In this document: piece by piece, positions 41,131 through 41,639 of the stretch | How the letters are laid out: every line of letters starts with the position of its first letter | Numbering within the stretch: position 1 is the stretch's first letter | From: Bacteroidia bacterium | GTDB lineage: Bacteria; Bacteroidota; Bacteroidia; Bacteroidales; F082 | Direction of reading: 5' to 3' | Assembly (NCBI GenBank): GCA_030537295.1 | Contig: JAUNNU010000006.1 | Location: 1-41,639 of the forward strand | DNA length: 41,639 nt | Notes under the pieces: model-generated | The model's input: only the letters and a program-made list of their open reading frames with translations | What the model was told of the DNA's origin: nothing | Database searches by the model: none | Translations under genes and position numbers: made by a program

Positions 41131-41526
41131 TTATATTTCTACTAAAGTACATGAACGCCCTCCGACATAAATACATCTTGGTAATTTTACAAAATAATTG
41201 GCACCATCTTCTAAACCCAAGCTAATTTCTTTCCTATTTACATAAAACTTAAACCAAGAAATACCATCATGAAACCAAGTAAAACCTTTGATTGAAGCGT
41301 AATCATTAGCAAGATTACTATGTTTAAAGATTAAGTCACAATTTTGAGAACCTGTCATGGAAACAGTTACTATTTCTCCATCATAAAGATGTAAAGTTTC
41401 ACAATTGCCTCTTATTTCATATGTTCTTGATTCAGCTTTTGATGAATTAGTGCTTGATGATGAAGACATCGCGTATATAAATAAGCTTACAAACACTAAT
41501 CCCAGTACCAATAAAAATTTTTTCAT
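41131..41526 (-). CDS. Small exported or membrane-anchored protein, unknown
   Basis: The 131 residues start with a strongly hydrophobic segment (about 1-19, MKKFLLVLGLVFVSLFIYAM) that acts as a signal or anchor, then a Ser-rich stretch (SSSSSTNSS). A beta-rich domain follows with four cysteines (CETLH, NCDLI, RCIYV, SCTLV) that could form disulfides. I do not recognise the family. The gene is much more A/T-rich than the core genes and has its own terminator, so it is probably an accessory, possibly acquired gene. Confidence 0.65.
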   Translation of the reverse strand: MKKFLLVLGLVFVSLFIYAMSSSSSTNSSKAESRTYEIRGNCETLHLYDGEIVTVSMTGSQNCDLIFKHSNLANDYASIKGFTWFHDGISWFKFYVNRKEISLGLEDGANYFVKLPRCIYVGGRSCTLVEI

Positions 41527-41639
41527 TTTGTTTGTTGCCAGTTATATCCCATCGGCCCGTCGGTTTTTTTGTAAATGATTTTAATTTTTTTTATTGGTGT
41601 CCGATAAAACTTTTTTAGAGCAAAAAAACAAGGGCTGAT
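41527..41639. other. A/T-rich end of the window with GTCCGATAAAA copy 2
   Basis: No gene is seen. GTCCGATAAAA at 41599-41609 repeats the sequence at 40785, and the last 40 bases (T- and A-runs around TTAGAGC) resemble the start of an insertion-sequence end. The window stops too early to tell. Confidence 0.3.

Overview
The window looks like chromosomal DNA from a member of the Bacteroidales (phylum Bacteroidota). The gene content points there: a Bacteroidota-type mraZ-to-ftsZ division cluster, HU/SPOR and fimbrillin-like lipoproteins, a DapD route to diaminopimelate, and a Tgt with no Cys-x-Cys zinc motif. The promoters agree: copies of the Bacteroidota -7 element TAnnTTTG precede most isolated genes, several with TTG exactly 19 bases upstream, and purine-rich ribosome binding sites are mostly absent. 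The species cannot be named from this sequence.

Layout. (1) 1-5.5 kb: tgt, an LptF/LptG permease, a deoxynucleoside kinase, kdsB, a two-HU-domain membrane SPOR protein and trmB, all on +. (2) 5.5-9.7 kb: pcm diverges from a Gfo/Idh oxidoreductase, a lipoprotein and a polyprenyl-phosphate sugar transferase, which together resemble a surface-polysaccharide module. (3) 9.7-12.9 kb, minus strand: tRNA-Leu, a trigger factor lacking its PPIase domain, clpP and clpX, a protein folding and turnover operon. (4) 13.0-16.8 kb: an orphan OppC-like permease diverges from dapD; tRNA-His converges on dapD, and its terminator lies inside the dapD 3' end; then ruvX, def and a TPR lipoprotein. (5) 16.8-20.9 kb: a long leader with a C10 tract, a 45-codon peptide gene and two paralogous surface lipoproteins, closed by a two-way terminator. 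(6) 21.1-38.9 kb: engB diverges from the division and cell-wall cluster mraZ-rsmH-ftsL-ftsI-murE-mraY-(murD remnant)-ftsW-murG-murC-ftsQ-ftsA-ftsZ, followed 13 bases later by a secreted deacetylase-like protein. (7) 38.9-41.6 kb: purN, a DUF2147 protein, then an AT-rich accessory end with a HigB/HigA-type toxin-antitoxin pair, a truncated second HigA that keeps its promoter and operator-like palindrome, and a small unknown exported protein.

Most striking observation: at the murD position between mraY and ftsW there is only a 179-codon gene. It matches the C-terminal (ligand-binding) domain of MurD, has no ATP-binding or N-terminal domain, and has lost the residues expected to bind D-glutamate. 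It is a clean ORF with normal spacing and a fold-like pattern, which suggests retention for a non-catalytic role, with full MurD probably encoded elsewhere. Other points of note are the PPIase-less trigger factor, the tRNA terminator embedded in dapD, exact 9-base tandem repeats (one in frame in oppC), MraZ-box-like repeats at the mraZ promoter, and U-U mismatches in both tRNAs.
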